Origin: Sanguinoderma infundibulare
Taxonomy: Eukaryota > Basidiomycota > Agaricomycetes > Polyporales > Polyporaceae
Length of the DNA stretch: 64,000 nt
Direction: 5' to 3'
NCBI GenBank assembly: GCA_032821775.1
Contig: JAVLRN010000017.1
Span: forward strand, 310,001 to 374,000
The notes below the pieces were generated by a model. It did no database searches, was not told the DNA's origin, and saw nothing but the letters and a program-made list of their open reading frames with translations. The position numbers and the translations under genes are program-made. Shown one piece after another: positions 48,873 through 58,649 of the stretch (the first letter of the stretch is position 1; the number at the start of each line of letters is the position of its first letter).

Positions 48873-51699
48873 TCACAGTCGAGCGCGAACTCGAGCACCA
48901 GACTGCCGGCTGCGCTCCCTGAGGACGCGGCGGAGGATCTTCCCGCTCGGGCTTTTGGGTATCGCGTCGATGAGTTCGATGCCGCCTTCCAACCGCTTGT
49001 GCTTCGCCGCCGCAGATGCGACCGTCTAGTTCGCGCAGCAGAGCCAAAACCGTGAGGAAACGGAACCTGTAGCTTCGGGCACACCTACACGCGACTCACC
49101 TGGTAGAGCTTGATCTTGATGTCCTTCACAAGCTTTTCGTCCTTGTTGACCGCAGCAGCGATGTCTGGCTTCAGTACCACGTATGCGCGCGGAAGCTCCC
49201 CGGAGTACTCGTCGGGGACGCCGATGACCGCCGCGTCTGCCACATCCGCGTTGCCCAGCAAGTATCCTTCGAGTTCGGATGGCGCGACCTGCAAGCCCTT
49301 CACCTTGATGAGCTCCTGCGGAACGACCGTGAAAGCGCGTCAGAGGATGAACCACTGCAAGAGAGAGAGGCGCAGTTGCGTACCTTGATACGGTCCGTGA
49401 TGAAGATGTTGCCGTCCGCGTCGAACTTGACTTCGTCGCCGGTGCGGAGCCACCTACGCAGAGCATGAGCTCCTACTCCGGTAGAACAAAGACCACGACC
49501 CAGCCCTACCCGTTATCGAAGGTCTCTTCACTCCTGAGTCGATTTCCCGTGCGTTAGCTGGTACATCGAGAGCGGATGCGCACCAGTACTCACGCCTTCG
49601 GATTCCGATAGTATCCCATCACCATCTGCGGGCCGCGAAGGAGCAGCTCCCCGGTCTCGCCCACACCAGCGAGCTCGCCGTTCTCCTTCACGACCTTCGC
49701 TTCCACCCCAGGCAATAATTGGCCACAGCTACCGAAGACGCCCACTTTCTTCGAGACCGGGAACTGCGTTTGTGGTGCGCAATCAGACACTCATCGTGCG
49801 GCGATTGGTTGATACAGGAGGCGACATACAATAGAAACACCGGATGACGTCTCGGTCATTCCTTGAAAGTTGTCAGCAAGCGGGCGGACGGTTCAGCTGA
49901 GGAATATACCATATCCTTGCCCGAGCTGGATGTCTGGGAGCACTCTCACGAGCTCTTCCGTGAGCTCCGGGGAGAGGGGCGCTGCTGCGACCGCGCAGAA
50001 CCGCACGCTCGAGAGGTCGTACTTCATCGTCAGAGGGTGCTGATGCAGAGTGAACATCCGACGGATTCCAACACCCTCGTGGATGGCATACCTTGCAGAG
50101 CAGTACGGCTTGAGGAGGTACGATGCTGCGATTGGTGTATGTGAACGTCTGGCAAGGTCACAAAAATGACTGAAGGCACGCACGTTAGATGGGTGATCCG
50201 ATACCGCTGGATGTTTTGCAGCCACTTTTCGAAGACGAATGCTTTCGAGACGACCACCGTCATCTTCGGATTCGACGTTAGGACCGCGAATCCTGTGCGC
50301 CACCGATGTACTTACGCCTGCGTAAAGCATGAAGTGCATCTACGCTGACGTGAGCCTCGCTGCCGGTCGAGTTCTCGCAAGGCACTCACGTTGACGACTA
50401 ATCCATAGATGTCTATGTCCCCTGTTAGTACCCCATAGCGACCAAACACCCAAAACGCTTACGATAGCTCGGTAGGGCTGCAGATGTTACAACGTCAATA
50501 ACTGGTAAATCGGAGTTGCGGCAAGACCACCTACTCCCATCGCAGATATCGCCCGGCCGGAAACGCTGGTCCTTCCAAGGCGTGTACTGCTCGTGAATCC
50601 GGTTGCCAACCGCAGTCTGCAGGATGTTGTAGATGACGTTATAGTGGGACACGGCGACTGCCTGCATTCGGATTCCGAGGGGCATTAACCATGACGAGAA
50701 CGTGTGTTTTGATATCACAAACAGACCTTGGGGTTTCCAGTAGTCCCCGACGAGAAACACAGAAAGGCGATGGTCGTCTTCGCTTCCCCGGACTTGAGTC
50801 GATGCTCAGTATAGGGTGCGTGGTTCTCGTGTTCATCGATGAGCGCCTCTATGGAAGGGAAAGGAACGTCCGGGACGAGATGACCATCCAGGACGACAAG
50901 ACGACTCTCGCGGATATTGCGCTTCTTCATGGCGGACAGCACCACTTGAAGATTACCGGGGGACGCAATCACGAGCGATGGCTCCGTTATGCTAAGTTGA
51001 TAGACTGTCGGATATTAACGTCAGAATAAATGGAAGATCAACCTTAAAGCGCAAATGCACACCGAACTCATCTGTTGTGAGCGTCGAGCTGTGCGCACTG
51101 CGGGAAGGTCAGTACGAATGCACGAGCTGCCCGGAACTCAGAAATGGCGTACGCCACAATCCCGCCCAATCTGTGGATCGACCAAATGATGACGGCATGA
51201 TCTACATGCGGGTCCCAGACGTAAGGCTCCGCCATTGGACGACGTCAAGCGAATTACTGACCGATGTGATTGGGCACGAATACGGAGACTAGCGAGAAAT
51301 CATTCCCAAGTACACCGACACAAAGAGCCGAGCGTACGAACCTACACTCCCGGCACCTAAGCCCAAGTATCAGCGGGCCGCCGATTACGGAAAGGCGATT
51401 GACAACTTACCGACATCGAATCGTCCCTTCAGAGACAGAGCCAATGCATGACTGTGTTGCCGCAGCTGGAACGCAACCTCAGGAACGTAGTTCCGCGGCC
51501 ATCATCCCTATTACAGCCCAGCACGCACCTCCTCAAGATGGACCGTCTTCCCGGTCTCCGAGTCTATGAAGCACGGAACGTAGGCAGGTCGCGCCGGACG
51601 GCTCCGTTCAGCTCCGACATCATCCAAGATAAACTGTGGAATGGTCAGATCATCGCGCGGATGTTCGAACGGCGCTGAATTCGAGCGGAATATGGTCAT
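48873..51699 (-). CDS. 4-coumarate-CoA-ligase-like enzyme, copy 1
   Basis: A member of the ANL (acyl/aryl-CoA ligase) superfamily: activates a carboxylic acid with ATP to an adenylate, then forms a CoA thioester; substrate unknown. The gene has many short introns. The start is ATG 51699 ([17 protein letters not shown], as in the other copies) and the stop TGA at 48873-48875. Motifs: adenylation core SSGTTGNPK at 50727-50753; FMLYAG and [45 protein letters not shown]; hinge and C-terminal lid [38 protein letters not shown]; catalytic-lysine segment [14 protein letters not shown]. The C-terminus ends RARL, so no PTS1 peroxisomal signal. No frame break is certain, but one exon near the N-terminus (SVFVPNHI) appears shorter than in copy 3. 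Confidence 0.82.
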
Positions 51700-51752
51700 C
51701 GGGAGGACGCAGTGCGGAGAAGGGGTGGGGCTTCGCGCGGCGGTGGGGCTGT

Positions 51753-51758
51753 TATATA
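51753..51758 (-). promoter_or_regulatory. TATA box, ligase copy 1
   Basis: The sequence tatata lies 53 bp upstream of the start codon at 51699, in the same relative place as in copies 2 and 3. It is preceded by a tctgacgc element shared with copy 3. Confidence 0.5.
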
Positions 51759-52018
51759 TGCGTCAGATAGAGTTGGACCGGGAGCCGGCTGTCCAAGAAC
51801 CGCAATTTGTCCAGACTCACCTCATCCATGAGCGGTGATGGGAAAGCGTATTGCCGATTACATACGAGAAGGAGAAGCTCCGGGCGCCTGCCTAACGGTC
51901 TTCGCTTGCTGGATCGTGCCCCTACGGCTCGCGCTTTGGATCTCCAACGTTTCTCCCAACTTGTGTTTGTTTTGTTTCGTTTCGCCGCGCTGCGGTACCA
52001 TCAAACGGTAGAGTCTAC

Positions 52019-52100
52019 ACACTCACTTGCAAGTGGGCGGTATATTATACCGAGCCCACTTGCAAGTGCGCGGAGACGCCCAGCCCACTTGCAAGTTGGG
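52019..52100. repeat. CACTTGCAAGTG palindrome cluster, left
   Basis: The 12-bp perfect palindrome CACTTGCAAGTG occurs twice, at about 52023 and 52057, and in a near-perfect third form (cacttgcaagttg) at about 52087. The intervening ggcggtatattataccg is itself nearly palindromic. The right end (about 53128-53175) has two more copies. Confidence 0.8.
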
Positions 52101-52704
52101 CAGACACGCCCAGCCCCCCCACCGCGTGATCCCTCCCTCAGCCACCGCCCATGTTCGCTCCCTTGTTCTTGTCGCCCCCGTGTTATCCCCTCCCTCCAAA
52201 CCTCCGTAGATAGGTTTTCGGACAGAGCGCCATCCTGTAGTATACGTGAAATCGAATAGAGAAAATGTCAAAAACAGATGCCTGGGTCGTGCTCGAACCC
52301 AAGGACTCACTGGAGTTTCACCAAGGCAACTGTCAGTACCGTTCAGCCATACAACCTTGCCATTAGAAAGTAATAGATTCAGTAAGACGTGCAAGAGATC
52401 CCCGCGCGCCCGCGCTGATCCAAGTGTCCTCGCGCGAAGCCACCCGCGATGTCGAGCTCGAGCTCGCAGCACCCCCCATCAGCTCGCGTACAGGATGCCC
52501 TTGGCCTTCTTGGAAAATGGCGAGCGAGACGACGTGAACGAGCGGCGCCCCAAGTCGACGATGTTTTCAATCGGCTTCTTGGGATCGAAAGCGAACTGGG
52601 GAAGAGGTTCATGAGCGGATGTATTCAAAACCGGCGAGAGGTGAAGAGGAGAAGACGCACGCGCTGTAACATGACGCGCGTCAGCTGGCGGCTTCGTTCC
52701 CGGA

Positions 52705-52800
52705 GTGAACACTTGCAGCGGGGCAAGACGCTTGCATTAGGGCGGGCGCGCGTGGGTGACTTGCATCAGCGCGCAGTGACTTGCATCAGCGCGGGCGGCG
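52705..52800. repeat. Short tandem repeats in the central spacer
   Basis: The 18-mer gtgacttgcatcagcgcg occurs at 52756-52773 and again at 52776-52793. Two weaker variants (acttgcagcggggc, gcttgcattagggcg) precede it. All share the cttgca core with the terminal palindromes. Confidence 0.75.
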
Positions 52801-52851
52801 GCGGGGTCACTGGAACATCTTACTGAATCTATTATCTCCTCCCCCTGCTGT

Positions 52852-52930
52852 TAGCATGGTCGGATGGCTGAATGGTAGCAGCAGTTGCGTTGAAGCACAC
52901 GTGAGTCCCTTGGTTCGAGCATGGCCTATG
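52852..52930 (+). ncRNA. tRNA-like head of the right arm
   Basis: An A-box-like tggctgaatggtagc and, some 47 nt on, a B-box-like ttggttcgagca give a plausible RNA polymerase III internal promoter. The inverted arm carries the matching version at about 52270-52365 (tggctgaacggta, gggttcgagca). Folding into a full cloverleaf is not evident, so these are tRNA-derived rather than tRNA genes. Confidence 0.4.
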
Positions 52931-53040
52931 CAACTCTTTTTGACAATTTCTTCATACTACTTTACACAGCCGTACAAGTACTACCAGATGGCGCCGTGTC
53001 CAAGAAGCTATCTACGGAGGTTCGGAGGGAGGTAATAGGG

Positions 53041-53078
53041 GGAAGGGGGGGGGGGAGGGGGGGGGGGAGGGAGGGGGG
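53041..53078 (+). repeat. Poly-G tract in the right arm
   Basis: Runs of 9, 12 and 6 G interrupted by single A bases (about 53046-53077), absent as such from the left arm, which has a shorter pyrimidine-rich counterpart near 52180-52200. It could fold as a G-quadruplex or simply be a mutable slippage tract. Confidence 0.75.
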
Positions 53079-53685
53079 CGAATGCGGGCGGAGGGTCACG
53101 CGGCGGAGCGGCTGGGCGTGTCTGCGCACTTGCAAGTGGGCTCGGTATAATATACCGCCCACTTGCAAGTGAGTGTGTAGACGGCTCTCAAACGCCTGCA
53201 TTTACAGCCACACCGTTGCTAGTTAGTCAAGTCTACAAGCGAGATCAGTATAAAGTCGTGTGAGCGAGATGAAGCGAGAAAGACGCTTATCATGTCAGAA
53301 TACGAACATCATCCTTCCCCCGGCCTTCGCGTTTGTGGCAGCCCTCGAGAGGCCCATGGTTTCAAGCGCTGCGCCGGGCGTCCAGCTCTTCGCGAGGTTA
53401 GATGCGCCAAAGAACCTAGAAGATGGTTGATGAGAACCTATGGCCAGCGGTTTTGTCGTCACTTGACTGTCAGCACGCTTGCTCAGACCGTGACTGCCAC
53501 TGCAATCCAGGCTGAGTCTACCCAGTGAATCTTTCGAGTTCTACGTCTTGCATGCATGCTGCGAGAGAGCTTCGAACAACCCCTGTGGTGGTCCCTGAAA
53601 CGAGGTTTCCGCGTCCATGTTTTCAGGCAGTGGTACACGCCGCTGCGCGTGTACGTAGTCTGACACAGTAATTACCTGACCAACA

Positions 53686-56528
53686 TTACAGTCGAGCGCG
53701 AACTAGAGCACCAGACTGCCAGCTGCGCTCCCTGAGGACGCGGCGGAGGATCTTACCGCTCGGGCTCTTGGGTATCGCGTCGACAAACTCGATGCCGCCC
53801 TCCAGCCACTTGTGCTTCGCAGTCCCAGACGCGACCATCTACCACCAATGTAAGCAATTTTTAGGCTGGCACTACGCGGCTTGCGAAAACGCACCTCGTA
53901 AAGCCTGTCCTTCACTTCCTTCGCGAGTTTTCCGTCCGTGCTCGCCGCGGCAGCGGTCCCGGGCTTGAGCACGACATACGCGCGCGGGAGCTCGCCAGCA
54001 TATTCGTCGGGGACGCCGATGACCGCCACGTCCGCCACGTCTGGGTTGCTCAGCAGGTATCCCTCGAGCTCCGACGGTGCGACTTGCAGTCCCTTCACTT
54101 TGATGAGCTCCTGCCAGTGCCCGGCGACGTCAGAGGGCTTAGCGAGAGATCGAGACGGATGCACGCACCTTGATGCGGTCCGTGACGAACATGTTGCCCT
54201 CTGCGTCGAACTTGACCTCGTCCCCGGTACGGAGCCACCTGTGAAGCGGATGACCCTTGAGTGCATTCTATCCTGAGATGAGCATCAAGGCCTACCCATT
54301 GTCAAACGCTTCTTCGGTCCTGAGTGTACTCGTCCGTCAGTCGACAAGCACGCGAATAAATTGGCGCTACGTAGCGACACGCACGCCTTCGGATTGCGAT
54401 AGTATCCCATCATCACGTTCGGACCTTGGATGAGGAGCTCGCCAGTCTCCCCAACGCCCGCAAGCTCGCCGTTCGCCTTCACAACCTTCGCAGCCGTGCC
54501 TGGCGTCAGCTGGCCGCAGCTCCCGAGCACGCCTACCTTCTGCGAGACTGGGAACTTCGGCGGGGAATTCAGCTAGCCTGCACGAAAAAAATCAGCGGCG
54601 ACTCACGCCCGCCACGCCACACGCTGTCTCCGTCAAGCCTTCAAGACGGTGAGGTGAGGTTTGAGCACGCTGGCAATACCTGCTGAGAAGCGGAGGGGGA
54701 AGTACCGACCGTATCCTTGTCCGATCTGTGCATCCGGAAACACTTGCACGAGCTCCGCCGTCAACTCTGCAGAGAGCGGGGCCGCGCCGATCAAGCAGTA
54801 CCGCACACTCGAGAGGTCGTACTTCTTCGTCAGCGGGTTCTGAATCATCGTGAGCGCTCGAGATTCCCCAGATATGTCACTGCGCGAAATTGCGTACCTT
54901 GCAGAGCAAGACCACCTGAGGGGGCACCATGCTGCGATTCGTTCGTCTGAGACCGTGGGAGAGCGACGACGAAATGGAAACAGTCGAACGTGCTCACGTC
55001 AGATGGGTAATCCGATAGCGCTGGATATTCCGCAGGTATTGCTCAAAGACGAACCCTTTCGAGACGACGACTGTGAGCTACAGCTTGGCGTCAGGTCGGT
55101 CTGCATGGTGATGGCTCTGAGATATTCGGTTTTGCGTACACCTGCGTAGAGCATAAAATGAAGCTGGGTGGACGATGATGGTAAACTCAGTTGCCGAATA
55201 TTCAACACGGAGAACTCACGTTGAAGACTAAGCCGAGTATGTCTACGCTCCGCCGTGAGCTACCGTGCATATACATAAGCACTGAGAAGTGGATCAACTT
55301 ACGATAGCTCGGTAGCGCTGCGCATGTGCAGTGGTTTTGACGTCAACGACCTGGGATTTCCGCGATTGATTCGGCCACTTACTCCCGTCACATCTATCCC
55401 CTGGTCGGAAGCGTTGATCCTTCCAAGGCGCGTATTCTTCGTGTATTAAGTGCTTTAGCGCGGTCTGCATGACGCTGCAGACGATGCCGTGATGTGATAG
55501 AGCAACGGCCTATTTCTGGGGTGAGGTCAGTCGCCAGCATGCCAAAATCAGAACATACTTTAGGGTTACCCGTAGTGCCCGAAGAGAAGCACAGGAACGC
55601 GATAGTCGTCTTCGCTTCACCGGGTTTGAAGGTATGCTCCACGTAGGGGGCGTATCTCTCGTGTTCCAGTATGAGCGACTCGATGGAAGGGAAGGGAGTG
55701 TCCGGCGCAAGATGGCCATCCAGGAGGACGAGTCGATTCTCAGGGATCTTGCGCTTCTTCATGACGGACAGGGCCACTTGGAGATTACTTGGGTGGGCTA
55801 GGACGACCGTCGATTCCGTAAGTTCAACTTGGTATGCTAACGTGTCGTGTACGTCAGAAAAAGCGACACATGCTGGTGCAGCAAGAACATACAGAATTCG
55901 TCAGCAGTAAGCGTCGAGCCATGTGCACTGCGGGGCAATCAGTGTTGTATCTGCTATTGGAATTGCACATGCGTACGCAACAATGCCGCCTAGTCTATGT
56001 ATCGCCCATACGACGACACCATAATCTAGGCTCGATCGCCCGGGATCAGATATGTGGATTCAAACGGGTACGAAACACTGGTGCTCACCGATATGGTTAG
56101 GGAGGAAAACCGACACTATGACCATAGCCAGTTTGCTTCCTCGTGCAGCAACGAATAAACCGAACCCCACGAACCTACGGTTCCGACACCTAACATAGAC
56201 TATATAAGCAAGATGCTAGACACAGGAATTTGCCGCCTCACCTATATCGCAACGTCCTTTGAGCGACTGGGCCAACGCATGGCTACGATGCCGGAGCTGC
56301 AATGAAAACTGCTTAGCAATCCAGTTGTCCGAAACAAGACTCGGCCCAAGACACACATACCTCTTCGAAATGCATCGTCTTGCCTGTCTCGGAATCTAAG
56401 AAGCAAGGAATGTATGCCGGGCGCGCCGGACGTGCGCGTTCGGCGCCGATGTCATCCAAGATGAACTGTGGGATCGTCACGTCATCGCGTGGAGGCTCGA
56501 ACGTCTGCTTGGGTTGGAATATGGTCAT
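53686..56528 (-). CDS. 4-coumarate-CoA-ligase-like enzyme, copy 2
   Basis: A close paralogue of copies 1 and 3, same orientation as copy 1 and 2 kb from it. The start is ATG 56528 ([18 protein letters not shown]) and the stop TAA at 53686-53688. Motifs: SSGTTGNPK at 55559-55585, [104 protein letters not shown] and [14 protein letters not shown]. It should perform the same adenylation and thioesterification chemistry as copy 1. One oddity: the acceptor of the second intron that reads ttcag in copy 3 reads ttcg here (about 56190), so an upstream acceptor (atatag) or a non-functional transcript is possible. The rest looks intact. Confidence 0.78.
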
Positions 56529-56610
56529 ATCGAACGTCGTAAGATAGAATGCAAGATGTCGCACGCGGTGAGAGCGAGGGGGGGAATCTCGTGGGGCATC
56601 CGGTTGGGCC

Positions 56611-56616
56611 TATATA
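56611..56616 (-). promoter_or_regulatory. TATA box and conserved promoter, ligase copy 2
   Basis: The sequence tatata lies about 83 bp upstream of the start codon at 56528. The region just beyond it (56620-56700) shares blocks with the copy 3 promoter: cctcatctgac, cagcgctc, cccgaaccgg, ctcgcat. Confidence 0.6.
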
Positions 56617-56699
56617 TGTTTATGCATCTGCAGAAGTCAGATGAGGCCTTCGGACGGAGCGCTGGGAACCGGTACCGGTTCGGGCATGCGAGAAAGCCG

Positions 56700-58640
56700 A
56701 TATGTCAAACCCCTCGCATACATCCTCCGCCCTTGCAGTGTTTACATGTGGCATGGCTAGACGGCGGGCTCAAGCACCTTACAGCTATCAGGCACAAAAA
56801 ACGCTGCCTCCGAACGCAGCAGGGATTGAACCGACCGCGTTCAGGGCCCAAAAGACTTCTCAATGGCCGCTTATGAGCCGAGAACGTGGTTCCCGCATGT
56901 TTGTGGTCTGTGAGCCAGGGAGCAGAACGGGACGTCAGCTTGCTTCTTTCGCGCACTCATAGAGGCATGCGCACTGCAATGAACGCCGGCGCGCTGACGG
57001 GGAAAATGCATGGGCCGGCTTCGATTGAACACGCACCGAGTGGTAAGATCTTTGTACGGTGTAGGACGTGCCTGCAGCCTGGATTGTATGCGCGCGGGGG
57101 TTGGTCTCTTCGTCTCGAGCCGGGTGGCGGGCGTGCAGCGGGAAATGCGCGAATTGGCGTTGGGTCGGTGTTATGCCAGTGAAGCAGGGTCGGTCCAAGG
57201 AGTTGAAGGTAATGGGAGACAAAGGTCGTAGCAGCAGTTCCCTCTAGAGTTCGAGCAATTAAGACAATGAGGTATGCGGAGCAAGACTCTGAGCATCGTG
57301 GCAGTCATCATTGAAGCTTCAAAACGCGTGACGCCCTTGATCGCCGATGGAGGAGGCGACGAATTCGAAGACAACTTGAAGTACAATGCACATGTCCTAC
57401 TAATACCTCCATACCTCGAAAGCCAACGCCGTCCTCGTAGTGGGGGGAGACACAAGACAACACGAAGCTCCAGATGCAGCGCCGACTCTTTGGCCTGCGC
57501 AAGTCCATGTGCATTCTCTTGGAGCGCCAGATTGTCAGCCAGGTCCGTCGTCTATCCCTTTGCACTTGCGTTGAATTTTCCCTTGCTTTGGGAGGCTTAT
57601 GACGAGATTTTGAAGTCGTACCTGTCTTCCAAATGTTTCTTTTGTGCGGATACAGGCGGGCTGCCCATCGTCTGGTCGCAAGAATTCAGGAAAAGGTTAG
57701 TTTCTTGGTCGGACGTTATAGGCCACGACACAAGAAGGAAAGCACGAAGAGCACGAAAAGCGGACTGCTGAGAGGCGGGCTCCCGACCGCGACCCGTCGT
57801 TGTCTCCTACCTGCTTGTGGCGCGCGATCAATGCTATGGAATTGTCGCGCTGGTCCCGCTCACCAGTCAACGTCTGGTCATATGCGTGCGCGTGTGACTG
57901 CGTGCGTGCCCTCTACAGCGTTGAAAAGGAGGAATGAGCTCGCGGACCGATCGCGCAGGCGAGAGTTGCGGGGACCGTGCACCAAGCGTGGTGTTCCTTT
58001 TCTTACACCATCTCCAGCTCGCGGCCACTACAATGATTGAGTCATGCGCTCAGGTGCGTCGTCCCCTGTTTTCCTCCGAATCGCACTGACTCGGACTCGG
58101 TCACAGCGAAGCCGATATCCACGCCGATATGGAGAAGAGGCTCCGCTTGCGAACTTGAACCCGCACGACGTCTATGTAGACATCCACACACGCGTGTACA
58201 TAGCGGGCGCGGGAATCGAGCGACGAGGACGTCACGCCCGCCGCCCATTGCGCAATTGCATTCTACCGCTCCGCCTCTTTCCATTTCCAGCAATTCCCGC
58301 CTCTCGTCGCACCTCGGCGGTGCTATGCGCGTATCTCTGACTCGACACGCGCCCCCTGACAACACCGCCCTAGGCCGTATCACTAAATGAGGCAATGTCG
58401 GGGTGATGGGCACACGCTGCCCGCAGGAGACCGCGCAGGCGCGGGCGCGCGGCGGGATCACGGGCGTCCAGCGCGCCCGCATTTAAGTCGCGTGTGTGCT
58501 GATCCGTCTGCTGGACCACACAAACTCTGTTCCGCATCTTGGACTCCAACCACCATCTCCACCACCGCCTCCTCCACCTCTTCCCTGCCTCCTCCACAGA
58601 CAACTACGACGACGATCATCACCACGACTACGCGCCATTC
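56700..58640. other. Long intergenic region
   Basis: No gene could be supported. A frame at 57274-57771 reads 165 codons without any recognisable domain and has no neighbour-like splice structure. The right part is GC-rich and probably the promoter of the divergent-facing PARP gene. Confidence 0.4.
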
Positions 58641-58649
58641 TCAGTGAGC

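Larger units (their letters stand above)
52013..53182. mobile_element. 1.17-kb inverted-repeat element with tRNA-like arms
   Basis: The outer ends are exact complements for about 59 bp (starting GTCTACACACTCACTTGCAA at 52013, ending with its complement at 53182). Similarity then continues inward in inverted form through whole arms: 52013-52386 and 52819-53182, down to agattcagtaag/cttactgaatct. About 430 bp of unrelated DNA lies between. Each arm, read from the centre outward, starts with a tRNA-like segment (TGGCTGAA(C/T)GGTA... (T/G)GGTTCGAGCA), then a unique body, then a G-rich tract, then palindromic units. This is the layout of two tRNA-derived SINE-like units head to head. The 7-mer TCAAACG stands 5 bp outside each end (52001-52007, 53188-53194) and may be a target-site duplication. 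No transposase is coded. Confidence 0.65.

Noticed and set aside
56808..56885. Possible tRNA on the minus strand (ggttcaatcc B-box-like)
   Set aside because: No matching A box and no cloverleaf stems could be drawn.
57274..57771. 165-codon open frame on the plus strand
   Set aside because: No recognisable motif, no splice context, and biased towards composition of the surrounding non-coding DNA; not enough to call a gene.
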